The notes beneath the pieces are model-generated. The model had not been told where the DNA came from. It worked only from the letters and a program-made list of their open reading frames with translations, and made no database searches. This document shows positions 1 through 12,144 of a stretch of 64,000 nucleotides of DNA, piece by piece. Made by a program: the position numbers and the translations under genes. The DNA is taken from contig OY783203.1 of assembly GCA_963678705.1 (NCBI GenBank), positions 26,704,535 to 26,768,534 on the forward strand, written 5' to 3'. The DNA is from Panorpa germanica (lineage: Eukaryota > Arthropoda > Insecta > Mecoptera > Panorpidae). Each line of letters begins with the position of its first letter. The stretch's first letter is position 1.

Positions 1-369
1 GACTTGAACACAGACATAGCTCACTAAATACAAACGATATCAATTAAAAAAAAATTATGTAAGGAATGATTCATTATTTGAATGATGTCCACAAGGTTTG
101 ACAAGACGTGACAAGTGGGGACAAGATTGACATCTAATTCGACTAAAAAACTTCACTAAACGTCGGTCTATTTCCAATGCTGAGTCTAAGAGATGCTGTT
201 GTGGCTCAAATATGTGGGCTGTACAAATAAAAATCAATTAACTTAGTAATCACAACAACCAATCACAAAAAATATATCGCTTGTCCGTGGACCAAAGACA
301 CAGCCCTCTGGCAAGCAGAAATGCTCTCATTCGCCGTACTGTTATTAATTTTATTATAGTTTTTATATT

Positions 370-411
370 TGTATCTATAATTCCAAAATTTCATTTGGAA
401 TTATAGATACA
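370..411. repeat. 18-bp perfect hairpin
   Basis: The arms at 370-387 and 394-411 are exact reverse complements around a 6-base loop (attTCA). The stem core reads GTATCTATAATTCCAAA. No gene borders it, and no transposon termini or target duplication are visible around it. It could be a very short palindromic MITE remnant or simply a cruciform-forming site. Confidence 0.75.
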
Positions 412-1004
412 TTTCTTTAATATATTTCTCATAAAAGATCATCAATGAATTACAAAAACACACAAATTTCATGGTTTTAAATGCATTATGAATTTCTACA
501 ACCCCCCCCCCCTCCCCCCAACCTATTGTTGTGATGTCACAGATTTATTTATATAAATTGTGGTCTTATTGTTCTATTTGGAGTTGACATTACGAAATTT
601 GTAACTCCTCTCTCCCCCTTCACACTTTGATTTCAAATTGAATAATGAAAGTATTTATAATGATGCAAAGTGCATCGATATTTCGCATTTTCTCGATCGG
701 TGTTGCATGCCGTTCGATTCGATGCACGATACCTTGCTAATGTGCATAATCACTTTTATTGAAGTGTTATCACGTATATTACTGGCCATAAACAATTAGT
801 TTGTCACGTCATTTGATCATACTCGCATTGTTTTGCACTCGACGATGTGCCCTATGTAATTTCTATTGTTGTTATCAAACAATACAATCAGTTTATTATA
901 TTATATTGATAAATACTTGTGCTTGTTTTTTCTACAATTAGTTATTGGATAATTTAACAATTATTTTACCATAAAATATACAATTTTTATAAAATTAATA
1001 TAGA
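412..1004. other. Gene-free stretch
   Basis: AT-rich sequence with a C-rich run at about 501-519 followed by a pyrimidine-rich patch near 600-625. I see no ORF, RNA gene or paired termini. Confidence 0.5.
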
Positions 1005-1219
1005 CAGTACAGTGACCGAGAGCATTGATGCTTGATGCCACTGTTCTGTTGGCCCAGTGCTATATTTTCTGGGTTTCCATGTTATCAAAATTAAATTGAT
1101 TATGTGCTCACATAATCATAAAAAGTGTGTAGTATAAATATAAGAGGCCACGACACCATATAAACTTCCAATATGTTACGAGGCCGTCGGTGATAGGACT
1201 CAACATTGGAAATAGGTCG
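1005..1219 (+). repeat. tRNA-derived SINE (family H), forward copy
   Basis: The order is a tRNA-like head (ACAGTGACCGAGAGCATTGATGCT), a middle block containing CTGGGTTTCCATGTTATC and TTGATTATGTGCTCACATAATC, and a tail with GAGGCCACGACACC and GAGGCCGTCGGTG. The same blocks recur in reverse order near 5.0-5.5, 36.3, 40.7, 49.1 and 55.6 kb, and the best-preserved pol III B-box (GGTTCGATCCCC) is in the copy at 27.1 kb. The limits are where similarity to the other copies fades, so they are approximate. Confidence 0.6.
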
Positions 1220-2627
1220 TGTGTTAAATAAATTAAATAAACAATTAAATCTTTATGATAATTTACTACTTCTCTATCTTTTACATAAAATATTTTCTGA
1301 ATAAATAATTGAATAATATTTTTAGAATCGACATTAAAAATCAATTTCACATTTTACTCTTGGACTTCAAGTGTTAATTATTATTCAAATTGAGTGAATT
1401 ATTGATTTGAAAATTAATTAAATAAACTCAGTATGAATCAAAATATTTAGTTACGAGTAATTATTACTTTTTATAATTTCAAAGAAATTCATTATATTTA
1501 TTTTATATGTACAAAGACAAATTTTCAGTTTAGTACATTTGTTAATTATTTGTTAATTATTAATTTTAAAATAGGTAATTACTTTATGAATAGTCACAAA
1601 TTATATTTTGTAAAACAAGAAATATTTTACGTTTATTATTTTCTAATGTTTATAAAATAATGCCATCAATCATATTTGATTGTTATCCAAAACTTAACAT
1701 AAAAATATAAAATTTTAGTAATGAAGAATATTAATACTCGTATATAAATTTATATATATATTTTTAATCTTTAATAAACAATGAAAACTATATTAGTTGA
1801 TGTATATTTTACTAAAGCAGACTATTTTAATATAAAATTGAAAATTAAGCAAAATAAAATAACAACTGCCTCGCTGTATTTAAAAGATTGCTGATATTCA
1901 GGTACAAGCATTATTAAGTTTCAATAGATAAAAGTGTTGAAAACAAAAACCCTACTAAAATCCAAGACTGACTGTAAATCGAAAGGGTGTAGTGTAATCA
2001 GTCAATCCAGCGCAAGTATACAATGCTTCACAAATATAATTTATATATATATATATACATACAATATTTATTCAACAGTGCCAGGCAGTGTTCGCATTAT
2101 AAAAATATTTATTGCGTGATTCAGACAATACACTTACACTCGTTCATTTTTTTAAATATTTACTTTTCATTGATTCGTCGTTTGCACAAAACATTTTTCA
2201 TTATTTTTAGCGTTTTGTATTTCAGTGTAACAGGTCGAATTATTTCCATTCTTGTTATATTTTGTATCATTACTTTTTACTTGGAGGTGGTGCAGTGCCG
2301 GTATAGCAAAAGCTGAATGTTTGATATCCATTATTAAGGTGTGGGCAGGTGTAGGCAGTAGGCTATATGATATAGACATTCACGGTCGGATGTAGGGAGG
2401 CTGTTTATACATTACAAATCGATTTAAGTTTGACATGTTCACACTTTTGTAGGTCGAGATATATTACGGAAACTGTGGGGTAATGCAAAACGATACTAAC
2501 ATTGTACATTGTACATTGTTCAAGGGTCAAAATAGGTGATTTGATACTTTAACAACAGGTGCTAATCATTGACATTCGTAAATGGAGCATCTGGAACTAC
2601 ACCCGACGGCACTGTACCCGGTAAACA
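1220..2627. other. Gene-free AT-rich stretch
   Basis: Very AT-rich with short (TA)n runs at about 1750-1762 and 2040-2058. The reading frames here are short and biased toward I, Y, F and N, as expected by chance at this composition. No paired repeats recognised. Confidence 0.5.
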
Positions 2628-2760
2628 CAAAACGTAACAGAAGTTACTTGTTGTGTAAACAATGCTATCTCATAAAACAACGATTTGGGACCTGTTTCAT
2701 TACTATTTCAAAAATAAAGCTACCTTTATGACCATTATAAAGTCGTTGCTCTTATTTGCC
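2628..2760 (+). repeat. Interspersed repeat family L, copy 1
   Basis: Shares an ordered set of blocks with 34953-35072 and 45032-45140, all on the plus strand: GTTACTTGTT, a GTAAANAATG block, a GACCTG block, AAAAATAAA and a terminal ATAAAG. A possible fragment lies at 13505-13560. There is no coding potential and no obvious terminal inverted repeat. It could be a SINE or the 3' end of a LINE. Confidence 0.5.
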
Positions 2761-3099
2761 TTATGAAATGAAAACAAAAATTCAAAATGAAATTAAAACA
2801 GCGAGTGAGGATGAAACGCTTATAAAGTAACCTAGGTTTCGCTTAAGTGAAATATTACATGCAAAAATTGTCAATAATCTTACCAAGTCTTCTTCAAACT
2901 GTCAAAAAAATTGATCGAAGAAATGCTATATACACCTCTTAAACTAATGCAGCACTGCGAAAAAGAATAGCGATAAAATAAATCCATAATATATTGAATC
3001 ATATTAATGTACATTCACTCTGCTGAATTAAAAGTCACACGGAAATTATTATTATTTATATTTTTATTCGCAGTTTTAACCTAAAAAAGAAGTGTCTAA

Positions 3100-3532
3100 G
3101 GCCGTCCGCACAAGGGCCGACTGATTGCAAACGCGAGCCCCGAATCTACCGAACCAAATGAGAATGTAACTGTGTTGTTAGTGAGAGAGCGCACGTTTAT
3201 ACGAGTGAGTGAAAACACACGGCACGAACGAAACTAAACTGATTTGAAATTGGTTTTGAGCGATTGTGTTTCTCAGTCGCAGGGCAATTACGTTGCATGC
3301 TATTGATGATGACATCATGAGCAGAGATGTGTACAAAAACTGTTTAAAAGTATATAAATAAATACATACATGCAAATACCTTAGAATACGACACAATAAA
3401 ATCCCCTATTATGCTATTGTTAAAAATTCTATAGAGTGACGAAACACGGCTCGACATGGCTCGTTTTTCGTTTTCGTTGGAAACTTCGTTGCGCGGCTAG
3501 TTTGCAATCAGTTGACCCGTGTGCAGACGGTC
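3100..3532. mobile_element. PIF/Harbinger-like MITE (family B), copy 1
   Basis: Non-autonomous element with inverted ends of about 36 bp. The left end reads GGCCGTCCGCACAAGGG. The right end, on the other strand, reads GACCGTCTGCACACGGG. Direct TAA repeats at 3097-3099 and 3533-3535 look like a 3-bp target duplication, the type made by PIF/Harbinger transposases (TWA). A second copy at 13923-14316 shares both ends and the interior. No transposase is encoded; the frames inside are chance. Superfamily assignment is inferred from the duplication and the ends only. Confidence 0.75.
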
Positions 3533-3941
3533 TAAAGCACTTTTCGGCAATGTTTTTACAGTATATATTTATACTGGTGCTACTTAGACGATGGATGTAA
3601 TAACAACGTCTGAGAACTTTGATTAAACTTCTTTATCACATTTTCACATATTGTTAAATGGTTAAATTTATAAAAATCGTATTGGTTTTCCAAAGGTTTT
3701 GTTGGTTATTACAAAGATGACAATTAACGCCGGTACACGTTGTTGAAAGCAACAGTGATGGAATGTTTGGTTCCGACGACGACTGAACCGAAGATAACCG
3801 AAGGGCAACTGAACGGAATTGCCATGCGCACAACCGAGTGCATGTCAGCGTTGGCATAACAGAAGAGTAAACTAATGTAGAAAATATAAAATAGATCATA
3901 ATATAAATAACCACTCTGTTAATAACGTACAAGAAGCAATA

Positions 3942-4253
3942 TCTTAATATATATAAATTACGTGTCACGTTGTTTGTCCGCGATGGACTCCTTAACTACT
4001 TAACCGATTTTAATCAAATTTGTACACCGTGTGCAGTTTGATCCAACTGGAAAGATAGGATAGCTTACATCTCAATTTATGATTGCAATATTATCTTATT
4101 GCAAATTATTTGTCTAATTATCTGTTAGCTCCAAACGATTTTAAAAGATGGCGACATCTGTTGACTAGATTGAGTAAATATTCAATAGATGGCGCTATGT
4201 AATGTAATATGACAAAAACGTTAGCCACAGCAACGCGTGGCCGGGACAGCTAG
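3942..4253 (+). mobile_element. Helitron-like non-autonomous element
   Basis: Starts with TC (TCTTAATATATATAAATTAC) and ends with CTAG, which fits the Helitron pattern TC...CTRR. Just upstream of the 3' end is a GC-rich hairpin, GCCAC/GTGGC, at about 4223-4240. The element sits between host A and T and has no target duplication or inverted ends, as expected of rolling-circle elements. The interior carries the blocks TTGTTTGTCCGCGATGG and ACCGATTTTAATCAAATTT, which look like a widespread arthropod repeat. It has no Rep/helicase, so it would depend on an enzyme supplied elsewhere. Confidence 0.7.
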
Positions 4254-4770
4254 TTATATATAAAAAATACAAAAGTAGTATTTTATATTAAAGGTATATT
4301 AAATTCAGAACAACCCAAAACGGTACCTATCGCAAACACAAAATGTGGTATAGGTGTAATTTCAAAGTAATTTACATTGATACACTCGTATACCGTAGAC
4401 TGTTGCATACACATCACTATATGTTATGCGTGCCGATGTGGCTGTACTGTGGCTGTGGCTTTCCAATTAATTAGCAATCCCCTGAGTATTTTCTATACGA
4501 GACTAATATATTCCAGTTATTTAAATAATCAATGCTTTTAATAATATATGATATGAATCAATAAATTACAAAATTAACTAATGTAAATACGCAATTATTT
4601 ATGAGTAAATCAACTCAACATTTAATGTTAAATGAATATTATAAATTAGGATAGCACAGTGACCATGTAACATATTACCCTGCTTACCATGTGTTGGTAA
4701 ACAAAGCTATATGCCATTTCTTTAATATGTTAAATGTTAATTTTAAATGTAATATATATATATATATATA
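4254..4770. other. Gene-free stretch ending in (TA)n
   Basis: AT-rich, with a (TA)n microsatellite at about 4750-4782. No ORF, RNA gene or paired repeat seen. Confidence 0.5.
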
Positions 4771-4784
4771 AATATATATATATC

Positions 4785-4915
4785 TCTATTATTACGGCGT
4801 TGCTTTAAAGAGGCTATAAGAGCCGTATAAATCTACGATTCGATGGTGAATTTTATCTCATTTGTTCCTATATACATTATAGAAAAATATTGAGACAGAT
4901 TTTTTCATTGCATCT
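4785..4915 (+). repeat. Degraded partial copy of the 205-bp MITE (family A)
   Basis: Matches the interior of the copies at 16858-17062 and 46925-47128: an AGAGGCTATAAGAGCCGTAT block, then GAATTTTATCT and a TATAGAAAAATA block. The terminal inverted repeats are lost or unrecognisable. The start abuts the (TA)n run. Confidence 0.5.
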
Positions 4916-5009
4916 CAGATTTGTACGGAAAAACACATTATTTATTTATTTAATTTTTTTACTGTAATAATTGTAATTTTTATATTTATTTAATTTTTTA
5001 TGTATTGTA

Positions 5010-5480
5010 TTTCCGATGCTGATTTCCGGCTTACCACCGACGACCTCTTACTATGCTGGCAATTTTTGTGTTGCCATGGCTGTATATATGCATCTACACT
5101 GCTGCCTAATAAGTTTATGATTATGTATATAATCATCAATTTAATTTAGTAACAACCAAACCTAGAAAGTGTAACTCTGGGGCCCTATTCCTGAGTCTTG
5201 CGAACAATGATCGTGATCGAACAGATATGATTTATATGAGTGAAACTTTTTACGAATTACTTTTAAAAGAGTATTCCTGTACTATTCCTGAATTTTATTA
5301 TTAATTATTATTATAGTTCAGAAATACTCTTTTAAAAGTGATTCGTAAAATGTTTCACTCATATAAATCATAACTGTTCGATAACGATCGTTGTTCGTAA
5401 GACTCAGGAATAGGGCCCCTGGCCTGGGAATCCAACCCGAAGACACAGCAGTTAGCGTCAAGTATCTATGCTCTTGTCCT
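5010..5480 (-). repeat. tRNA-derived SINE (family H), reverse copy split by a MITE
   Basis: Read on the minus strand, the tRNA-like head lies at about 5420-5480 and the tail at about 5010-5140 (CACCGACGACCTC, CACTGCTGCCTAATAAG, GATTATGTATATAATC). The palindromic MITE at 5179-5419 splits it between a GTAACTCTG block and a CTGGCCTGGGAATCCAACC block. Intact copies at 23.16 and 36.37 kb show these two blocks joined. Confidence 0.6.
5179..5419. mobile_element. Palindromic MITE inserted in a SINE
   Basis: Almost the whole 241 bp is one imperfect palindrome. Both ends read GGGGCCCTATTCCTGAGTCT, and the arms continue through TTATATGAGTGAAAC and TTTTAAAAGAGTATT to a short centre near 5290-5300. The flanks suggest a 3-bp CTG duplication, because the interrupted SINE reads through as CTGGNCCTGGGA in other copies. 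It has no coding capacity. The superfamily is not clear to me. Confidence 0.75.
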
Positions 5481-7240
5481 TATTTTATTTAGGCAATAGT
5501 ATGTTTACGAAATTATTTGACTTTGAATGTTAATGCCTTAAATGTTTATTTAATGTTATAACATAGCACTTAGGGTATGTACAGGCGTATAGAAAAGAAA
5601 GCGAGTAACAAATTAACAAGTGACTGCGCATATTGTTAATGTACTACATGTGTTGTAAAATAAATTAGAAATTTCTGATAATTAAGTAATATGACCATGC
5701 TTGTATAAAAGCCCTGTATGTCTAAGTACGCTCCTGTGACTAGGTAAATGTCATATTAAAAAACCAGACCAAAGAATATTAAGTAGCTCCAATCCAAGTG
5801 TAATAAAACAGCTTTGGTTAATAAATCCTCCAGAAATCCATCTCGTTTAGTCGATATGTTACTAGTATCTCATTCCAACGGATAACCACGAATCACGAAT
5901 CACGATACTCGTACAATCGGATAGAATCATGAATTTTTCAAGTTGAGTCTCACAATCTCAAATTGGAGTGATTTCTTGTCGACTCCGTGAAAGTTATTAT
6001 CTCTTTTCTTGGTTGTCACTTCAATTTTCTTTTGCTTTTATTCAAGACATATTTTCGTTCGAACCAGCAAAATCTTACCATGGGGGGCCATTTTAATAAT
6101 ATAAATATACTGAACGAATATAAATAATAATACAGCTGCTATAGGAATGTCACTGTACTCCTCGAGAGCACCTAGTTGTGACGTCACAATCAATATGACG
6201 TCAATTTGATCTATTTAAATTTCTGTCTCTTTTTAATTTAAATTGATAGATAATTACTAAGCTCAAAACATTAGTTTGGCAAAATACTGAATACTGTAAT
6301 GTACACTGTAAACAAAATTAATCGAAAAAAGACACCTCTGTCTTAGTCTAAAGCTGCGTTTGGATCTTAGTAAAGGTTTGGATCTTTAGCAGCCTGTAAT
6401 ATTGAGTTTTTCAAACGTAACGAGTTTCTGTTTCTGTATGAAGGTAAATATGATTTAAAACATTCATGTAATCATCTATGCAATTATATATCAAATCTAT
6501 TTTATAATATAACATCTTCCTGAGAGGTAACATCAATCGTCTGTGTTTTTATACGCATGGGCTTATTGAAAATATAAAATATTTAAGCCGTTGTATGTCA
6601 GCCTTTGAACTCAATCTTGTAAAGCATATCTCATTAATCTATCTGCTTAAATCATTATACTTGTACATACGTCTTTTATATTCTTGTTAAGTAAAACTGA
6701 AGCTGATTCTGATTACCACTTATAATATAAAGTTACGTTTCGTTATTAAAATAATATATTATTAATTACCTTATTATAATTATAATTATTATTTTAATAC
6801 CATCGTCACTTTTACTTGAGACATAAAATGAAATTACCCTCGACGTTTTCCATTGTTGAAAATGGGTAATATAATATTTCAAGGTTCTCCCTGTAATTCA
6901 ATTTTATGTAACAGATAGAGACGTTAAGAATAATCAGAAAATACATGTTAGGAAGTTTTAAGCTTCAATGCAAATGTGAATTAATTGCACTTCTCAGTAA
7001 AATATTATTCTGGCTCACTGTTTTTAAATCTGTATTTAATTTAAATTGTATAGTTGTATATAAGAATACATTATATTATACTATAACCTCCAAAATGTGA
7101 CATCTGTCAAAATGCAGTAAGATTTATTTTTAAAAGAAGTTCAATGTCAGTTTGTCAAAAATAAAAAAGTAAAAACAATTTCTATTACTAATTGTTATTA
7201 AAAACAGCAATTTTAATTATTCCATATTCAATTTAGTTCA
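5481..7240. other. Gene-free stretch
   Basis: AT-rich, with a TATTATAATTATAATTATTA palindrome near 6770-6800. No supported coding region, RNA gene or recognised repeat. Confidence 0.45.
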
Positions 7241-7242
7241 AC

Positions 7243-7350
7243 TGTCATTTCTAACGACGCATGCGTAGCACCTAAATTAACTAACCTCAAATTAAACCAA
7301 GAATGTGTCTATTCTGAAAACCTGAAATCTAGATTAAAATATGAATAAAA
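7243..7350 (+). repeat. Interspersed repeat (family N), copy 1
   Basis: Shares an ordered set of blocks with 30190-30330: ACGCATGCG, a CTAA-rich segment, TATTCTGAAAAC, then a GATTAAA block. No coding capacity. Only two copies are visible, so the limits are approximate. Confidence 0.35.
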
Positions 7351-7408
7351 AACATAAACTAAATATTAAAACAGTGAGTGGAAATGAGGCTGAAGAGATG
7401 TAAATAAC

Positions 7409-7490
7409 ATTTAGATGGCTCAGTGGGTTAAAGACATTTATGGTTCCCGTCTAAAACGTTTGCTGTTCAAGTATTGAAGTGCCAATATTT
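7409..7490 (+). repeat. tRNA-like SINE head
   Basis: GATGGCTCAGTGGGTTAAAG matches a tRNA A-box, and GTTCAAGTATTGAAG about 35 bases later resembles a degraded B-box. No stable cloverleaf with a paired acceptor stem is seen, so this is read as a SINE head or tRNA pseudogene rather than a functional tRNA. Confidence 0.45.
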
Positions 7491-8289
7491 TATTTCCTTT
7501 TTTACACAATATAAAACAATAAACAAATAGCGAAGTGTATTTTGTGAATTTCTTTATACATATTTGTACCTATACTATATCTTTTTGTTAAAGAAGTCGA
7601 AGAATCCACAAAGTGTTTCATGAATGAATAATACAACACGCACGTGTCACGTGGTGTTCTTCACTGAACCTTCTGATCTTGTTTCCTTTGCCGTTGCCAT
7701 CGTATCTATGCTCTCTATTTCCTGAAGGAGAATTATGGAAACAAATCACAACGAGAAGAATATTTTGAGCCGTAATCGATTGGAAAATAATAACATTTAT
7801 GTCATAAATAAACCATGTTTTCTTTTATGTCGAATGTCGAAAAGTAAAGAATGCATAACTAAATCGACGGTGTATACTTGTATTACATCCACTTACAACT
7901 TTTCCCCAAAACTTCTGAAGAAAGTCATATTTTTGTTTATAAGGTACTTGAAATAATAAAGTTTTTGATAGTATGAAATGTTGTTCACTGATTATGGCAA
8001 GTAAGTAATTGACATCAGTATTATTTTGTCCTTCCATAAAAGCACCCTGTTCAATAAAGAAATTGATGTAATACAAGAGTTTTAGCACCACACTCTTGTA
8101 ACAACTTATTCTTTTTTTTTTATTACATGGACGGTACTTCGAGATTTTAAGTGTTCAGAGGCGCGTCTATAAAAACATTTATATGTAACTAGTAAAGAAA
8201 GCCTAACTACTGTGTGCCATTTTTCTATATTTTAATTTGTTCGATTATATTTATATTTTACTTATGCATCTTTTATGTTTCTGATGTTT

Positions 8290-8792
8290 AGATTCCATGC
8301 ACCGTCATACCAATGTTAAAACACACAAAAAACATCAGAAGGATTGCCAAATTCAGATTGAGAAACGAGGAGAAAGGAAACAGATACTGGGAAAATAGCG
8401 AGGAAAGAATGTGCAGGGTGTGCGGAACGGAGATAGAAACATTGGAGTACATTAAATTTTCATGTGAGAAAAAGGTAATAAGCGAAAAGAATATTGGGCT
8501 GTTATAGGAAGGCAGTGAAGGGAAGAGGTGGATGGCGGAGATAGAGAAAAGGAACGAGGAAAGAGAAGGAATGGCAGAGTAGAAATAGGAGGGAGAGTAG
8601 CAGGAGGAGCGAAGCAGTAGCAGTTTTGTTTTAAGTTTTATAAGGATAATTTTTTTTTTATTTTGGAAGGAGTGAGAATATTTAGATATAATTAGGATCA
8701 AAATTGAATTAAGCGCAATGATATGTAAATAAATGTTAAGGCACAAGAATGTAGTGCCAAATGGTAAAAACATTAAAAAAAAAAAAAATAAA
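8290..8792 (+). pseudogene. 3' end of a non-LTR retrotransposon (LINE), copy 1
   Basis: The frame at 8313-8507 encodes about 64 residues resembling the extreme C-terminus of insect non-LTR reverse transcriptases: a basic KFRLRNEEKGNRYWE segment followed by a zinc-finger-like CRVCGTEIET...C. The usual histidine after the ET is tyrosine here. The frame stops early; the rest is purine-rich 3' sequence running to an A-rich tail at about 8774-8792. It is strongly 5'-truncated, as LINE insertions usually are. A second copy of the same segment lies at 27540-28632 and is interrupted by a mariner. Clade not assigned. Confidence 0.7.
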
Positions 8793-8799
8793 CGAACGT

Positions 8800-10110
8800 T
8801 CAAATTTTTCTAAGTTGTCTTGCGTGTTCATCATCATCCTAGACGCCGATGGCTTGACAGAGGCATGGCAGAGCTGCAAAATACTATTAAACGACTATTT
8901 TGCAGATTAAAGAGATGTTAGAGTCGCTGTGAGAAATAAAACTGTAGGTAAAAGAAAAATGGATAATAAAAAAGGAAAGAAAATATCTTCGATAGAAAAG
9001 TGACGTTAATTGATAAAGCTGTTTCGTTTTCCTTGTGTCAGACCTTATACGAATATGTATTATACACATTTGTTGTACAAGTGTCGCCATCGTCGCAATA
9101 TTCCCATTGACCACGCCGCGGCTCACATGACATAAATAACGGTCGTTATCCTTACATCTGTGTGAAGAAAAACTTCAAACTTCTCATGCGCCTCTTACTC
9201 CTGAGCTTGAAACTAAAACCAATGGTTCGAAGGGCCTCCAATTCACCGTACGAGTAAGTTGTATGCATGTAGGAACCCGGCTAGGGCCCATATTGAGGAA
9301 GGACGTGACTTGGTTACTGATTTTACTTTGGGTTAAATACACACTTATTCAGAATTCAATTCAAGACTCGCTGGCCGTGTTTCTTTTTAACATCAATACT
9401 AAAATACAAATAAAAATATTTCAACAATTTTATTGTGTTGGTTTTGTTTAAGAAACCTTTTAATATATTTATTATTTTAACAGTTTCCATATTTTCTTTG
9501 GTGTGCTTGTAGACTAAACATTGTTGGAGCACTGCTTGAAATAATATCATTTACTCATTTAGCCAACCACCAAATCAATTGTGGTTGTATTTCTCTTAAA
9601 AGTAGTCCACAACGGCATAGATATGGGTGTCAAATTATGTCGTATATTTACTTATTAAAACTTTAATTTCAAATAGAAAACAATGTGTTTGCAAACATTA
9701 GCAAGAATAGATACATTGTCGTACTTGATACCAATTCCCCTCTCAACTGCAATATTCTAGAACCTTCTCACTCTCTCTACTGCACCCTGAGGCGATTGTC
9801 ACCTATGTCTGCTAGCAATAGACTACTTTAGAAAACAGCAGACTTAATGCGAATACAAATGATTATGTCAAAACAGAAAGAAGCCATCAATAAAAAAGTA
9901 AAATGAATATTCATATGCCCAGCTGTTTCCATGTTTATATTCCTACATCATTTAGATATTTTGATAGCAGTAGACGATAACGAAAGTAAACTATTGATAT
10001 CAAATGTAAATACAACAACAATCTAGTAACTGGTGTATGCCTGTACATATATATCCTTAGCGTAAGTCTGCTTCTCATATTGAATACGAAAAATAGAATA
10101 AAAATATCAA
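8800..10110. other. Gene-free stretch
   Basis: No supported coding region. A short GC-richer patch lies at about 9225-9300 with no visible repeat partner. Confidence 0.45.
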
Positions 10111-10114
10111 CGAC

Positions 10115-10175
10115 ACTAGTAGCTCAAAGGTTTAGAGCAGTATCGTACATTAATAAAGATCAATGAATATCGTAC
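10115..10175 (+). repeat. tRNA-like A-box segment
   Basis: TAGTAGCTCAAAGGTTTAGA fits a tRNA A-box region. The downstream B-box is degenerate (GATCAATGAATATCG). Probably the head of a decayed SINE. Confidence 0.35.
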
Positions 10176-10179
10176 AAGG

Positions 10180-11690
10180 AAAAGTAAAAAAGCTTTTTAA
10201 ATTTTACCGATTTATGAGGGCCGAAATTCTATTACGACTTTTTAGTTTATATGTTAATCCGACCCTGTCTGTTGTAGGTAATCTAGAATAGTGACTCCAA
10301 GCGTTATTGTAGCGTTCCTGTATATATAAACGAAAGTTAACATTTGGCAAACATACTTGAAAATAAAAACTCAGTTTCATTTGTAGGTGTATTCTGCATA
10401 TAATTCTCTTGCTACACGTAGCACGCGGTGGGCCCCCAGCGCATTGCGCGTTCTGACTATACCGTAGGTACGCTTATGTTTTGACCTGTCCTTGGATTAA
10501 CTGAAGATAATAATTAATAAGTTAGTTAAAGCTACTGTATTATTTACAACCATCTATTTCTTAAGAGAAATGTGGTTAGAAAAGTAAACATAGAAAACTA
10601 ACCAGACCAGTTGTCCTAGTTTAATGATAAAGCGATATTTGATATGACGGACTCCAGGGAGCATAAAAGGGGCTGTCAAAATTCATTAAACAGTGTAGAC
10701 GTGGGTGGTATTATTCTTTTTGTGATTTAAGTTAGCACATTCGTAAAACTACTAAGATGTATTACTACGAATATGATAAGTGTTCTTAATTTAGTTCAAA
10801 ATTTTTGACCTGTTGTAAAGCAAGATATTTGTCAGTTCCCCTTCTTATATATTCACCCCTTCGTATATAATGTAGCAACTCATTTTTCATGGAAGTAATA
10901 GTAGCCGAAATTTATGAGAGGTTTTGCATCCTGTTGCTTATTTTATTTATAATTCAATGTTGAACTAAGGTAGTTAGTTACACGAAATAACTACGAGTAA
11001 TTGAACCAAAGTTTGAGCATATAAAACGACATCATTAATGCCGAATGCCCTGTACAGTAGGTACAGCGTATAACGGAGGTGGCAGACGGATACTAGACCG
11101 GGAAAAGAAACAAGTTAACAGTCTGTATCTTATCAAGACGGAAGGAGAAAATAGTAAGTATTGTATCAATTTGTCATTCACAATCATTATGAGCAGGTAC
11201 GGCTTGAGGGAATGTGACGCCCGTTAAACTTAATGATATTCAAACAGTAATTTACAGGACAAAAATTATTCTTTATATATTCAAATTGGGAAGGGAAATT
11301 GAAGTATCTGAGAGATCAACACCGGTAATAGTAATAGAAACGTGGCTTCAATGTTCTTAAAACTAACATAAAGTATAAAATTTGGTACAAAAGAAATTGT
11401 TATCAGGACTGTTATTGAACAAAGACTTTTGTAAGTACGTCGTAATGTGTATATTTCATTACGCGCATAGAAGATAGTTTACGGTTACGTTATATTAGGT
11501 TCAAGGTTATGTCTGTTTAATTTGAGCTGTGAACTCGACGAAGGTTTGATTGTAATTAATTTTAAATGGTGTTTATTCCAAAAAGGGGAAAGAATCGCGT
11601 AAAATGGAGAATACAAAGCACGTGATTCACCGTGAACTCTGTTTTAAAACGACATCTATTTATCAAAACACATAACAATAATTTGTATAT
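10180..11690. other. Gene-free stretch
   Basis: Mixed AT-rich sequence with a short GC-rich patch at about 10420-10460. No coding region or RNA gene supported. Confidence 0.45.
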
Positions 11691-11703
11691 GTATATATAT
11701 ATA

Positions 11704-12085
11704 TATACATGTAAAGAAATTATATTTCTTTAGTTGGTAACACTAACCCGAAATATTACAACTGCATTCAGGTCAAGCAAGCTAACGGTATATATTAGGT
11801 ATAGCTACTTTCATTGTAGTGTGTGCCAACGGCCAACACAATTGATATTTGGAGCTGACGGAACTCACTGTGCATAATGTTAAGTTATTATAAAATTAGA
11901 TAATAAGGAGTTGACAATTTAAATAATCAATTTTAAATGTCGTTTCGAGGTTTTTAGGTAAGATAGTATAATTTAAGTTACACAGTGAAATTATTATAAT
12001 GTGTATGCAAATTACTAAAATAAAATTCTATGTTTTCAGAAGGAACACATAAGTTGGTTTAAAAATTTACAATTCCTATTCAAAT
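11704..12085 (+). repeat. Microsatellite-adjacent repeat (family D), copy 1
   Basis: Begins directly after a (TA)n run (11690-11707) with the hairpin AAAGAAATTATATTTCTTT, then TTAGTTGGTAAC, ATATTACAACTGCATTC, a GATATTTGGAG block, ACTCACTGTGCATAATG, AAATTAGATAA, a TTGACAATTTAA block and TTTAAATGTCGTTTC. It ends near a TTTAAAAATTTACAATTCCT block. Copies at 26258-26560 and 38032-38405 have the same order and orientation, each after a TA-rich run. No coding potential and no inverted ends. Confidence 0.65.
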
Positions 12086-12144
12086 TGAAACAGAAAAAAA
12101 TAAAAGTGTTGACTACAAATAGCTTCATCAATTCTTCAGCTTAA

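Noticed and set aside
8288-8803. 171-codon minus-strand frame
   Set aside because: It is the antisense of the purine-rich 3' end of the LINE copy, which gives long S/F/L-rich frames without meaning.
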